Source of the DNA: Chlorohelix sp037138995
GTDB lineage: Bacteria; Chloroflexota; Chloroflexia; Chloroheliales; Chloroheliaceae
NCBI RefSeq assembly: GCF_037138995.1
Contig: NZ_JBAXHI010000020.1
Location: forward strand, 1 to 64,000
Length of the DNA stretch: 64,000 nucleotides
Reading direction: 5' to 3'
The notes below the pieces were generated by a model. The model was given only the letters and a program-made list of their open reading frames with translations. It was not told where the DNA came from and made no database searches. Both the position numbers and the translations under genes were made by a program. Of this stretch, positions 1 to 7,826 are shown piece by piece. Numbering within the stretch: the stretch's first letter is position 1; each line of letters opens with the position of its first letter.

Positions 1-735
1 GCTGCTACTACTGCGGGACAAGCAGCTACTACCACCGCTGCTGCTACCACTGCTGCACTTCCTGTCGGTGATGCTACCAGAGGTTCCCAGATTTTCAGAA
101 GAACTTGCCAAGTTTGTCATGCTAAAGGCGGAACCGAGGTCGGTACGGATGGACAGCCTAACCTTGCTTCCAGTACCAAGACTAATGACCCTGCCTTTAT
201 CCGCCAGACTGTTCGCGATGGTCGCAAGGGTGTTATTACTCCGGGTATTGATATGCCTTCGTTTAACTCCGTCAACATTCGCGATGCTGAACTTGAAGAT
301 GTAGTTGCCTATATTGCTTCTATCAAGAAAGCTGGCTATGTTGCGCCGACCCCGACCCCGATGAACACTGTTGTAGTGCCACCTAACACTGTTGCTCCGA
401 CTCGCCCTGCCCCGACTCCGCCGAACGGCTCAGACGGTAAGGTCATTGCGAGCAGCGCATCCAGAGGCGAGGTTATTTTCAGAAACTCTTGCCAACGCTG
501 CCACGCTAATGGTGGACGTACCCGCGGTGACAAGGATCAGCCTAACCTTTCTACAAACGGCAATACTTGGAATCCGGACTTTGTACGGAGCTTCATCTTC
601 AACGGTAGCCCGACTCCGGCTTTGATGCCATCGTTTGGTCCGAATCTGACTCCTCAAGAATTGGAAGATTTGGTTAAATACATAACCACAATCAATACCA
701 TTCAGAAGCCGACTACCCCCATCGCCACCCCGTAA
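1..735 (+). CDS. dihaem c-type cytochrome, 5' end missing
   Basis: Frame 1 is open from the first base of the window, so the N-terminus lies outside. The visible part is an Ala/Thr-rich linker followed by two cytochrome c domains, with haem motifs CQVCH at 106-120 and CQRCH at 490-504. Each is followed by a plausible axial-Met stretch (DMP and LMP) and a C-terminal helix of the ELEDVVAY / ELEDLVKY type. A Pro/Thr-rich hinge joins the domains. It is a close paralogue of the gene at 1508-2494, which carries a lipoprotein signal, so this one is probably also an exported, membrane-anchored electron carrier. Its redox partner is unknown. Confidence 0.88.
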   Translation, partial: AATTAGQAATTTAAATTAALPVGDATRGSQIFRRTCQVCHAKGGTEVGTDGQPNLASSTKTNDPAFIRQTVRDGRKGVITPGIDMPSFNSVNIRDAELEDVVAYIASIKKAGYVAPTPTPMNTVVVPPNTVAPTRPAPTPPNGSDGKVIASSASRGEVIFRNSCQRCHANGGRTRGDKDQPNLSTNGNTWNPDFVRSFIFNGSPTPALMPSFGPNLTPQELEDLVKYITTINTIQKPTTPIATP

Positions 736-831
736 CAACGGTGTAAGGATGGGTGTATAGGTAATGCCTCAAGATAGCCCGAACCGTTGATTTGGGGCTG
801 GGCTATCAACAGACAAGCTTATCGCTAAAAC

Positions 832-869
832 AAAAGTCTCCGCTTCCTGTCACAAGGGGCGGAGATTTT
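832..869 (+). terminator. intrinsic terminator of first cytochrome gene
   Basis: An inverted repeat (AAGTCTCCGC / GCGGAGATTT) encloses the loop TTCCTGTCACAAGG and ends in TTTT. A nearly identical hairpin follows the paralogous cytochrome gene at 2541-2580. Confidence 0.75.
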
Positions 870-1507
870 GAGTTTACTCAAGAAATCAGCACTGCGGTTC
901 TTTCCTCACATTAAAATTTAGTAATCTTATATATATTTACCTATATATGCATAGAGTAAATTATATTGGACATTTTGCCAAAAAGAAGATAGATTAGAAA
1001 CACATTAGAAAATTAAAAACAGATTAGAAAAATCTCTGATACAACAGAAATGAATATCATTATTTTTCAAAATTTGTGACTGGACGGAAGTAAGCTCGTT
1101 GTAAAGGATATAGTTGATTTTATCCTCTTTACAAATACTTTATTTATGGGTAGCACCAAGCTACTGTAATTAAAGACTTCCTATTATCTCTTTCTAAAAC
1201 CTTTTTTAGTAAAACATAAATACTGTTCTATAAAAGCCATATAAAACCGAAATTGTTTTTGTATATGCTGAAAACCTTTCTGACATTGTTGTAATCCAGT
1301 TGCAATTCAGCTTTACATTGACACTTGGAGATGAGACGCGCTTTAAGTTTGCTAGGCATATATTTTTTTGAGTAATACGAAAGAACGCCCTACATTTGGT
1401 TTTTTCGCTACTCAAGAAAAGGCTCTCTCTTATTTTTTGAGTGAAGTATTTATGTGGCATTTAGTTATTTCGTTTCTGATGGGTTTTGAGAAAGGGTAAG
1501 AATTACT
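870..1507. other. AT-rich intergenic region between cytochrome paralogues
   Basis: About 640 bases of AT-rich sequence between the terminator of the first cytochrome gene and the start of the second. I see no coding sequence with a ribosome site or conserved product, no tRNA and no copy of the intergenic repeat family. It presumably holds the promoter of the second cytochrome gene, but no convincing -35/-10 pair could be assigned. Confidence 0.5.
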
Positions 1508-2494
1508 ATGAATTTGAAGGGAAAGTTGCTCCGCTTTTCATGGCTGTTGCCTCTTGTTGTTCTGGTTCTAGTGGCTTGTGGCGATAACGGCACCACTAAG
1601 ACTACTGCTACACCAAATGCTGCTCCTGCTGCTACCACTGCGGCACAAGCTGCTGCTACTAGTGCTGCACCCGCTGTTGCTACGACTGCTGCTGCTACTA
1701 CCGCCGCGCAGGTTGCTGCTACGACTGCTGCACCCGCAGCTGGCGCAACTACACCCGCCGCCGGCGCAACTACAGAGGCTGCTGCTGATGTTATTTGGCA
1801 ACCTACTGTTACACCTATTGCGGCGCCGGGAGATATTACCAGAGGCTCCCAGATTTTCAGAAGAACTTGCCAAGTTTGCCACGCTAAAGGCGGAACCGAA
1901 ACCGGTCCTTTTGGACAACCTAACCTTGCTGAAGATGACGTAGATCGGAAGAACCCTGAGTTTGTCCGCCAAATCATTCGCAGCGGTAAGAAGAGTACGA
2001 TAACTCCGGGTATTGATATGCCCACTTGGACCGCGGATCTTATTCGCGACAGTGAGCTTGAAGACCTTGTGGCGTATGTGGTATCTCTCCAGCACGTTCC
2101 GGCTGGCTATGTCCCTCCAACACCTACAGTGATGCCAACTATTTTAGCTACTCCAACTGCCGCTCCGACTCGCCCTGCTCCGACTCCGCCAAATGGTGCT
2201 GATGGTACTCCTATTGTTGGTAGTGCTATCAGAGGCGATGTCATTTTCAGGAACTCTTGCCAGCGTTGCCACGCTAACGGCGGTCGGACACTTGGTACCA
2301 AGAATCAACCCAACCACTCTTTGGGTGTAAATACTTGGAATCCAAACTATGTCCGCAGCTTTGTTTACAACGGCAGCCCTATAGCGACATTAATGCCTCC
2401 GTTTGGCCCGAACCTGACTCCTCAAGAGCTTGAAGATGTGGTTAAGTACGTAACCACAATCAATACTACTCAGCGACCTACTGCTACTCCTTAA
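1508..2494 (+). CDS. dihaem c-type cytochrome lipoprotein
   Basis: A 328-residue exported electron carrier. Residues 1-24 form a lipoprotein signal peptide with lipobox LVAC (Cys24). Residues about 30-95 are a low-complexity Ala/Thr/Pro tether. Two class-I-like cytochrome c domains follow, with haem motifs CQVCH at 121-125 and CQRCH at 251-255, and Met-containing motifs (GIDMPTW, TLMPPFG) as likely axial ligands. A Pro-rich hinge separates the domains. The likely role is electron transfer on the outer face of the membrane. It is a tandem paralogue of the truncated gene upstream, with the same domain order and the same downstream terminator, so the pair arose by duplication. The electron-transport branch served cannot be told from the sequence. 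Confidence 0.9.
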   Translation: MNLKGKLLRFSWLLPLVVLVLVACGDNGTTKTTATPNAAPAATTAAQAAATSAAPAVATTAAATTAAQVAATTAAPAAGATTPAAGATTEAAADVIWQPTVTPIAAPGDITRGSQIFRRTCQVCHAKGGTETGPFGQPNLAEDDVDRKNPEFVRQIIRSGKKSTITPGIDMPTWTADLIRDSELEDLVAYVVSLQHVPAGYVPPTPTVMPTILATPTAAPTRPAPTPPNGADGTPIVGSAIRGDVIFRNSCQRCHANGGRTLGTKNQPNHSLGVNTWNPNYVRSFVYNGSPIATLMPPFGPNLTPQELEDVVKYVTTINTTQRPTATP

Positions 2495-2540
2495 TCGATG
2501 GGGTGTGTGAGCTAACGCCCCAAGAGTAAGGTTTCTTGTA

Positions 2541-2580
2541 AAAAAGTCTTCGCTTCCTGTAATAAGGGGGCGGAGATTTT
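2541..2580 (+). terminator. intrinsic terminator of second cytochrome gene
   Basis: An AAAGTCTTCGC / GGCGGAGATTTT stem with G-U pairs, loop TTCCTGTAATAAGG and a terminal T run. It is a near copy of the hairpin at 832-869, so the duplicated unit included the terminator. Confidence 0.72.
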
Positions 2581-2593
2581 GATTTCGCGCATC

Positions 2594-2684
2594 GCATCAT
2601 CGAGGGCAATAGCCCTCTCCCACAGAATTAAAACCATCCTCACCAATACCAAGAGAATTAACCCGTAGGGGCGACGCTTGAGTC
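2594..2684. repeat. mosaic intergenic repeat, copy 1
   Basis: Contains a 22-base module at 2603-2624 identical to 34826-34847, and a module at 2650-2668 that matches 19314-19332 in inverted orientation. It lies in the 2495-3126 gap; an open frame crossing it on the minus strand has no coding support. Confidence 0.7.
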
Positions 2685-2940
2685 CATCTGTTCCAAGTAA
2701 TTCGAGAATTAACCAGAATATGTACTTATTAATGAATGCTGGATACTGGAAAGTTTGAAATAATCTCTTTAAAAGCCCTAAGTAGCCCAAATTTGGGAGA
2801 TTTGCTACCCAAGAACCAATTGCCAAACCTTTTACAAATCGTGACAGGTCAAAATATTCCAGTTTTGATGTATAAAATTTTAGTTAGCGTTCATTAATAA
2901 GTAGAATTGGCACATAAAAAAGTGTATTTTTGATTTAGTT

Positions 2941-3059
2941 GGGACAAATGCGCTTGAGTCGCCCTTCCCACGATTGTATCAATCCCATGAGAATTGCGCC
3001 ACCGAACGAGGGTGGCTCGACACGCCCCTACCAATCCGAACCCCTTTGAGAATTTTTAA
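2941..3059. repeat. mosaic intergenic repeat, copy 2
   Basis: Shares 21 identical bases (2988-3008) with 4621-4641 and 20 identical bases (3021-3040) with 4656-4675. The inverted 'GGTTCGGATTGGTAGGG' module is also found at 12553 and 19232. The copy ends just before a TATAAT at 3063-3068 that is a plausible -10 for the lpdA gene, although no good -35 is visible. The rest of the 2685-2940 gap shows nothing recognisable. Confidence 0.75.
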
Positions 3060-3126
3060 GGGTATAATATATTTGTTATTAGGCTTTCTCTAAAAATCGG
3101 TTATTTATTCAGGAGCTTACTATCAA

Positions 3127-4551
3127 ATGGCACAGCAAAACACTGATTATGATGTAATATTAATTGGAAGTGGACCCGGCGGTTATATCGCTGCTATTCG
3201 CGCTTCGCAGCTTGGGCTAAAAGCGGCGGTGGTAGAGCGCGAAGAAGGTTTGGGCGGAATTTGCCTTAACTGGGGTTGTATCCCCTCTAAAACTATTCTC
3301 CGAAATGCAGAAGTCCTTAATACTATCAACCACGCAAAAGACTACGGAATAAAAATAAACGGTACGGTTGAGGCTGATTTTACCGCCGGACTGGCGCGGG
3401 CGCGGGGCATCATCGAGCGGCAGGTCAAAGGGGTTGCTTTCTTGATGCGTAAGAACAAAATTGAGGTTGTGCGCGGGACAGGCAGAGTCATTGATAAAAA
3501 CACGGTTGGCGTAATTGCGCCCGATGGCAGCGAGCAGCAACTAACGGCAAATCACATTATTATTGCTACTGGCTCACGGGTTAAGTTGCTGCCTGGCATG
3601 AATCCTTCCATTATTGATGGCGAAAGCATCATAACCTCGAAAGAGCTTTGGAATATCAAGAAACAGCCGAAATCGGTAATCATTCTAGGCGCGGGACCAA
3701 TCGGGGTTGAGTTTGCCACTGTGTTTAACGCTTATGCAACTGAGGTTACGGTGGTGGAAATGCTTTCGCGGGTGGTACCGCTGGAAGATGAAGAAATAAG
3801 TAGCACTCTTGCCCGTGAGTTCAAGAAAAAGGGCATCAAGGTGATGACCGGGCAGAAGGTGGCTTCGGTGGTGAAAGAGAACGGGCTGGTTAAGGTAACA
3901 GCCGAAGCGGTGGAGGGCGGCAAGCAGCAGACGCTTGAGGCAGAACTGGTGGTAATCGGGCTTGGCTTTTCGCCTAGTAGCGATGGGCTAGGGCTGGAAG
4001 AACTTGGGGTGAAGCTAGAGCGCGGTTTTATTCAGGTTGATGAAAAGATGCAAACCAACGTACCCGGCATTTACGCTATCGGTGATGTTACCGGAAAACT
4101 GGCGTTGGCGCATGTTGCTTCGGCGATGGGCGTAGTGGTGGCGGAAGTCATCGCGGGACATGAAACGGTAGAACTGGATTATCTGAGCATGCCGCGCTGC
4201 ACCTATACTTCTCCGCAGATTGCCTCAATCGGTTTGAATGAGGCGCAAGCTAAGGAGCGGGGCTACGAGGTGAAAAGCGGAAAGTTCGGTTTCCAGCCTA
4301 ACGGTAAAGCCCAAGCGTTAGGGGAAGCGGTCGGCTTCGCCAAAATTATTGCGGATGCCAAAACCGGAGAAATTCTTGGGGCGCATCTAATCGGACCCGA
4401 AGTGACCGAGTTAATCGCAGAATTTAGCATTCTTCGCTTGCTGGAAGGAACGGTTGAAGAATTACACCGGGCAGTACACCCGCATCCAACTTTGTCTGAG
4501 GTATTGGCAGAGGCGGGCTTGGCGGTAGAGGGTTTGCCCCTTAACGCCTAA
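3127..4551 (+). CDS. lpdA: dihydrolipoyl dehydrogenase (E3)
   Basis: FAD-dependent reoxidation of dihydrolipoamide in 2-oxo-acid dehydrogenase or glycine-cleavage complexes, in the cytoplasm. The 474 residues are full length. The FAD Rossmann motif GSGPGG is at 14-19, the redox disulfide lies in GGICLNWGCIPSK with Cys46 and Cys51, and a second nucleotide-binding motif GAGPIGVEFA is near 186. The FAD motif GIYAIGD follows, and the C-terminal active-site region HPHPTLSE supplies the catalytic His-Pro. The start has an AGGAGC ribosome site. It stands alone: no E1 or E2 gene is adjacent, so the partner complex cannot be assigned. Repeat copies flank it on both sides. Confidence 0.95.
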   Translation: MAQQNTDYDVILIGSGPGGYIAAIRASQLGLKAAVVEREEGLGGICLNWGCIPSKTILRNAEVLNTINHAKDYGIKINGTVEADFTAGLARARGIIERQVKGVAFLMRKNKIEVVRGTGRVIDKNTVGVIAPDGSEQQLTANHIIIATGSRVKLLPGMNPSIIDGESIITSKELWNIKKQPKSVIILGAGPIGVEFATVFNAYATEVTVVEMLSRVVPLEDEEISSTLAREFKKKGIKVMTGQKVASVVKENGLVKVTAEAVEGGKQQTLEAELVVIGLGFSPSSDGLGLEELGVKLERGFIQVDEKMQTNVPGIYAIGDVTGKLALAHVASAMGVVVAEVIAGHETVELDYLSMPRCTYTSPQIASIGLNEAQAKERGYEVKSGKFGFQPNGKAQALGEAVGFAKIIADAKTGEILGAHLIGPEVTELIAEFSILRLLEGTVEELHRAVHPHPTLSEVLAEAGLAVEGLPLNA

Positions 4552-4561
4552 AAGATAGAGT

Positions 4562-4700
4562 GCCTATATGGGCAGCGGTGGCGCGATTTCCCGCTCTTCC
4601 CAAGATTGCCACCAATCCTATGAGAATTGCGCCACCGAACGCGGGCGTGCCGAGCCACGCCCCTACCAATCCGAATCCTCCGAACCCGAACGGGGGATAC
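4562..4700. repeat. mosaic intergenic repeat, copy 3
   Basis: Fills most of the 331-base gap between lpdA and the cinA-like gene. It shares two blocks of 20 or more identical bases in the same order with copy 2 (see 2941-3059), separated by diverged sequence, and the inverted GGTTCGGATTGGTAGGG-type module. Short open frames on both strands here are by-products of the repeat. Confidence 0.75.
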
Positions 4701-4882
4701 GAATTAAAACCTTCTTTGTATTGGGCAATGCCCTTCTTGCAACCGCCCTTGAACTGCAAAGTGCTTGATTTGAAATTTTCAGCGAATTGGTTAGAATATT
4801 GATAAAATAAAATTGAATTGCCAATTGCTGCTAACCTGTTTAATAGAGCCGCTATTCAAAAGGAAGAACCGGGTAATAGAAA

Positions 4883-6109
4883 ATGAGAGCCGAAATCCTT
4901 TCAATCGGTACCGAGTTATTGCTTGGACAAATCGTTGATACTAATGCTCAGTGGTTGGCAGGCGAACTGTCTGGACATGGCATAGATTTATACTTTATCT
5001 CTCAAGTAGGGGATAACTTAGGACGCTTGGTGGAAACACTTCGGAGTGCTTGGAATCGCTCTGAGTTAATAATTTGTACCGGAGGCGTGGGACCCACCGA
5101 GGACGACCTTACTCGTGAAGCAATAAGCGAATTGCTTGAAGAAAAAATGGTTATACAAGAACCTGTGGCAATTGCGCTACAAGAGTATTTTTCTCAGCGT
5201 AACATTATAATGCCGGAAAAGAATATCAAACAGGCTGCCTTGATTCCATCAGCCCAATTTCTCGAAAACCCTATCGGCACAGCGCCGGGGTGGTGGGTTA
5301 GCAAAGATGGACACGTGATTGTGGCTATGCCCGGAGTTCCGCATGAAATGAAACAGATGTGGGAAACCCAAGCGGTGCCCCGTCTTAAACCTTTGCTTCC
5401 TCCGGGCGTTATCCTCAGCCGCACCTTGAAAATACTGGGCAAAGGCGAGTCGTCAGTCGAGGAAATGGTAAAAGATCTGATTAATTCCAACAATCCCACT
5501 ATGGCTACCTATGCCAAGCCGGATGGAGTCCATTTGCGTATAACCGCAAAAGCCGCCGATGAAACAACGGCGCGTGATTTAATTTTTGAGATGGAGATAA
5601 AAGCCCGCACAATTCTTGGTACTTTTATCTACGGTGACGATGCCGAAACAATCGAAGGTGTGGTGGGTACAATGTTGACAGACCGAAACCTGACTCTCGG
5701 TGTAATGGAGGTTGGAACGGGCGGTATGGTAGCGGCAATGTTATCGGAAGCGCCAAATAGCATCAATTTTTTAAGAGGTGGGCTAGTCAGCCAACAGCGG
5801 TCAATGCTGGCTGGTTGGGGCGTTGATAGCAACATGCTTGAAAAGTATGGAATTATGAGCCGAGAGGTGGCAGAGGTAATGGCTACTGCTGCCCGCCGCC
5901 AAACTGGGGCTGAGGCAGGGCTGGCTATTTGCGTTTCGCCGGGTCATGGCGAGTTTGAGGGCAAGCCTGCTGGGCATATTATTATGGCAGTAGATTTGGA
6001 TGGACACCTTGAAAGTAGTGAATTAAACTATCGAACTAAGCCCTCTGAGGTAAAAAGGCTCGCCTCCGTATTTTCTTTAAATCTTCTGCGGAGAGCGCTT
6101 CTCAAATAA
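4883..6109 (+). CDS. cinA: CinA family protein with degenerate amidohydrolase domain
   Basis: 408 residues. Residues 1-170 are a MoaB/Mog-like (COG1058) domain with GTELLLGQIVDTN and TGGVGPTEDDLT, the part linked to ADP-ribose/NMN metabolism in CinA proteins. Residues about 250-405 align with the PncC nicotinamide-nucleotide amidase domain. However, its signature ESCTGG reads EVGTGG (276-281), losing Ser and Cys, and the TG(I/V)AGPGG loop reads CVSPGHGEF near residue 350. The fold is recognisable, but amidase activity is doubtful. It is flanked by a repeat copy and a terminator and appears monocistronic. Confidence 0.85.
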   Translation: MRAEILSIGTELLLGQIVDTNAQWLAGELSGHGIDLYFISQVGDNLGRLVETLRSAWNRSELIICTGGVGPTEDDLTREAISELLEEKMVIQEPVAIALQEYFSQRNIIMPEKNIKQAALIPSAQFLENPIGTAPGWWVSKDGHVIVAMPGVPHEMKQMWETQAVPRLKPLLPPGVILSRTLKILGKGESSVEEMVKDLINSNNPTMATYAKPDGVHLRITAKAADETTARDLIFEMEIKARTILGTFIYGDDAETIEGVVGTMLTDRNLTLGVMEVGTGGMVAAMLSEAPNSINFLRGGLVSQQRSMLAGWGVDSNMLEKYGIMSREVAEVMATAARRQTGAEAGLAICVSPGHGEFEGKPAGHIIMAVDLDGHLESSELNYRTKPSEVKRLASVFSLNLLRRALLK

Positions 6110-6146
6110 GATTAATCAGGCTATAATAATTCTATTGAATTTGGAA

Positions 6147-6180
6147 CAGGGACTTGGCATAAGTATGCTTGTCCCTTTTG
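6147..6180 (+). terminator. intrinsic terminator after cinA-like gene
   Basis: The stem AGGGACTTGGCAT / ATGCTTGTCCCT closes on a short AAGT loop and is followed by TTTTGTGTTTTT. Confidence 0.7.
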
Positions 6181-6255
6181 TGTTTTTATAATAGTAATTT
6201 AGCTGTGATATATAAATAAATCGGCAATAGCGCCGGTGCATGGAGGTGTGGTGTT

Positions 6256-7221
6256 ATGCGAGCCACAAACTTTAACAATTCTTTTGAATATATAGATAGC
6301 CACCACCTGAGAACCGCGTTAAAGGCTATCTCAGTGGCAGGTGGTGGCGCAACTGCGCTTGTTACTACGATATCGGCTTTTGTTGGCTATAAAGCTGTTA
6401 GACCGCGCCGCCGCGTTGCCGATACACTCCTCGCGCCCCTCTCTCCCGAAAAAGTGGACTTCAAAAGTGTGGATGGCTTAACTTTGAAAGGCTATTTTTA
6501 TCCCGGTTTTTACCATAATGGCGCAACAATAATAATCCTGCATGGCTTTCATGGCGCTGCCTTTGATGTCCATGAACCGGCTCTTACTATGCAAGCCGCA
6601 GGGTTTAACGCCCTTACCTTTGATTTTAGAGGCTGCGGTGCTAGTGGTGGGCATACTACTTCGGTGGGTTATTATGAAGTGCGCGACCTATTGGGCGCAA
6701 TTTCGTATGTAAAAACTCGTACAGATGTAGATGCTACCCGGATAGGGGTTTATGGTTTTTCAATGGGTGGGGCTACTGCCTTAATGGCTACTGCTATTTC
6801 TCCCGATATTAAAGCGGTGATTACCGATAGCGCGTTTGCTTCTTTAGATACTGTTTTGAAAAGCAGCTTCAAGTATTTTTATCGGCTGCCGCGTTTCCCT
6901 TTCAAATCGCCTACGATTCTGGCAAGCAAGGTATTTTCCCGAACGGTATTGCGCCGAATCCACCCTGTAGAATCGCTTCGTAAGCTGGCAACCGAAAATC
7001 GCAAAATACCGATACTCTTTATCCATACCGATAAAGACCCGGCTGTTCCGGTTTCGGAAGCTGTTATTTTATATAGCGCCCATACCGGACCAAAAGAATT
7101 GTGGATTATTGAAGGTTCGGGGCATATTGCCGCGTTGCAAGCAGAGCGCAATATTTATGCCAAAAGGGTAACAGGCTTTTTTGAAGCGCATCTTCGGCGT
7201 AAAACTAGCCTGATAGCTTAA
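6256..7221 (+). CDS. membrane-anchored alpha/beta hydrolase
   Basis: 321 residues with a GGAGGTG ribosome site. A hydrophobic stretch near residues 22-48 (AISVAGGGATALV...) is a probable N-terminal membrane anchor. The catalytic domain has an oxyanion-type HGFHG, nucleophile elbow GFSMGG with Ser169, acid residue in HTDKDPAVP and catalytic His in GSGHIAA, in canonical order. The family resembles prolyl-oligopeptidase/BAAT-like esterases of unknown substrate. Its stop overlaps by four bases the stop of the convergent gene at 7218. Confidence 0.82.
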   Translation: MRATNFNNSFEYIDSHHLRTALKAISVAGGGATALVTTISAFVGYKAVRPRRRVADTLLAPLSPEKVDFKSVDGLTLKGYFYPGFYHNGATIIILHGFHGAAFDVHEPALTMQAAGFNALTFDFRGCGASGGHTTSVGYYEVRDLLGAISYVKTRTDVDATRIGVYGFSMGGATALMATAISPDIKAVITDSAFASLDTVLKSSFKYFYRLPRFPFKSPTILASKVFSRTVLRRIHPVESLRKLATENRKIPILFIHTDKDPAVPVSEAVILYSAHTGPKELWIIEGSGHIAALQAERNIYAKRVTGFFEAHLRRKTSLIA

Positions 7222-7769
7222 TAAGCTCCTGAGCATACAAATTCGACATGGTTCTTGTTGATTAACACCGTGCTGGTAGTAAATTTCCGGCTTGGATTAG
7301 GAAGATAGATAATATGGGCATCTGTTATGCCAATAAAACTATCAGTACGGTGCAATAATAGCGTTTCTATTTCGGTTTCTTGCTCCAGATGCAAATTACC
7401 GCTTATTTCAAAATTACCCATTCCCATTAATACGCGCCGCAATAGTGAAAAACCAGAGGCGCGATTGTGTCCTGCTAACCGTTCATTCTCCGCTTCTTCG
7501 TTTGGCACTGCTAGTCTAATCGCCTTTTTATCAATTCTAGCATATTGGCTTTCTATTCCTGAATCTATGTTACGAACTAAGTTGTTAGTAATTACCTTAT
7601 GCAATACCAAATGTGGGCTATCCCCGTTTAAAACGCCATTAGTACGTTTTATCGAGGTGAAAATCGAACCGGTGATACGATAGAAATCGGTAAACAATTC
7701 CATAGGCAACTCATGTTCGGCTGAGTTATAGGGGTTTGTTTCAACCGGCAAAGTAATATCGCTCATCAT
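7218..7769 (-). CDS. conserved hypothetical protein
   Basis: 183 residues with a GGAG site upstream of a double ATG. No signal peptide, membrane segment or catalytic motif is visible. The C-terminal 70 residues (FIGITDAHI, YLPNPSRKF, LINKNHVEF) read like a compact beta-rich domain; similar C-terminal stretches occur in uncharacterised Chloroflexota proteins as far as I recall, but I cannot name the family with confidence. It converges on the hydrolase gene and lies downstream of the nucleoside phosphorylase, separated by an AT-rich palindrome. Function unknown. Confidence 0.6.
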   Translation of the reverse strand: MMSDITLPVETNPYNSAEHELPMELFTDFYRITGSIFTSIKRTNGVLNGDSPHLVLHKVITNNLVRNIDSGIESQYARIDKKAIRLAVPNEEAENERLAGHNRASGFSLLRRVLMGMGNFEISGNLHLEQETEIETLLLHRTDSFIGITDAHIIYLPNPSRKFTTSTVLINKNHVEFVCSGAY

Positions 7770-7802
7770 AAGTCTCCAGTGGCAATGAGATTTAATTCAA
7801 GG

Positions 7803-7826
7803 GTATAATTATCTAAATAATTATAC
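7803..7826. promoter_or_regulatory. perfect AT-rich palindrome
   Basis: GTATAATTAT and its exact reverse complement ATAATTATAC flank CTAA. It overlaps the stop codon of the phosphorylase gene and lies 34 bases upstream of the start at 7769, and carries TATAAT on both strands. It could be a promoter/operator of the 183-residue gene; there is no T run of a terminator. Confidence 0.4.

Noticed and set aside
1578..2095. Long open frames overlapping the cytochrome gene on both strands
   Set aside because: They arise from GCT/ACT-type Ala-Thr repeats; products are low-complexity Leu/Arg or Ser/Cys strings, while the cytochrome frame has haem motifs and a signal peptide.
2512..2826. Minus-strand open frame of 104 codons
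   Set aside because: It crosses a terminator and a repeat copy, has no ribosome site and encodes no recognisable domain.
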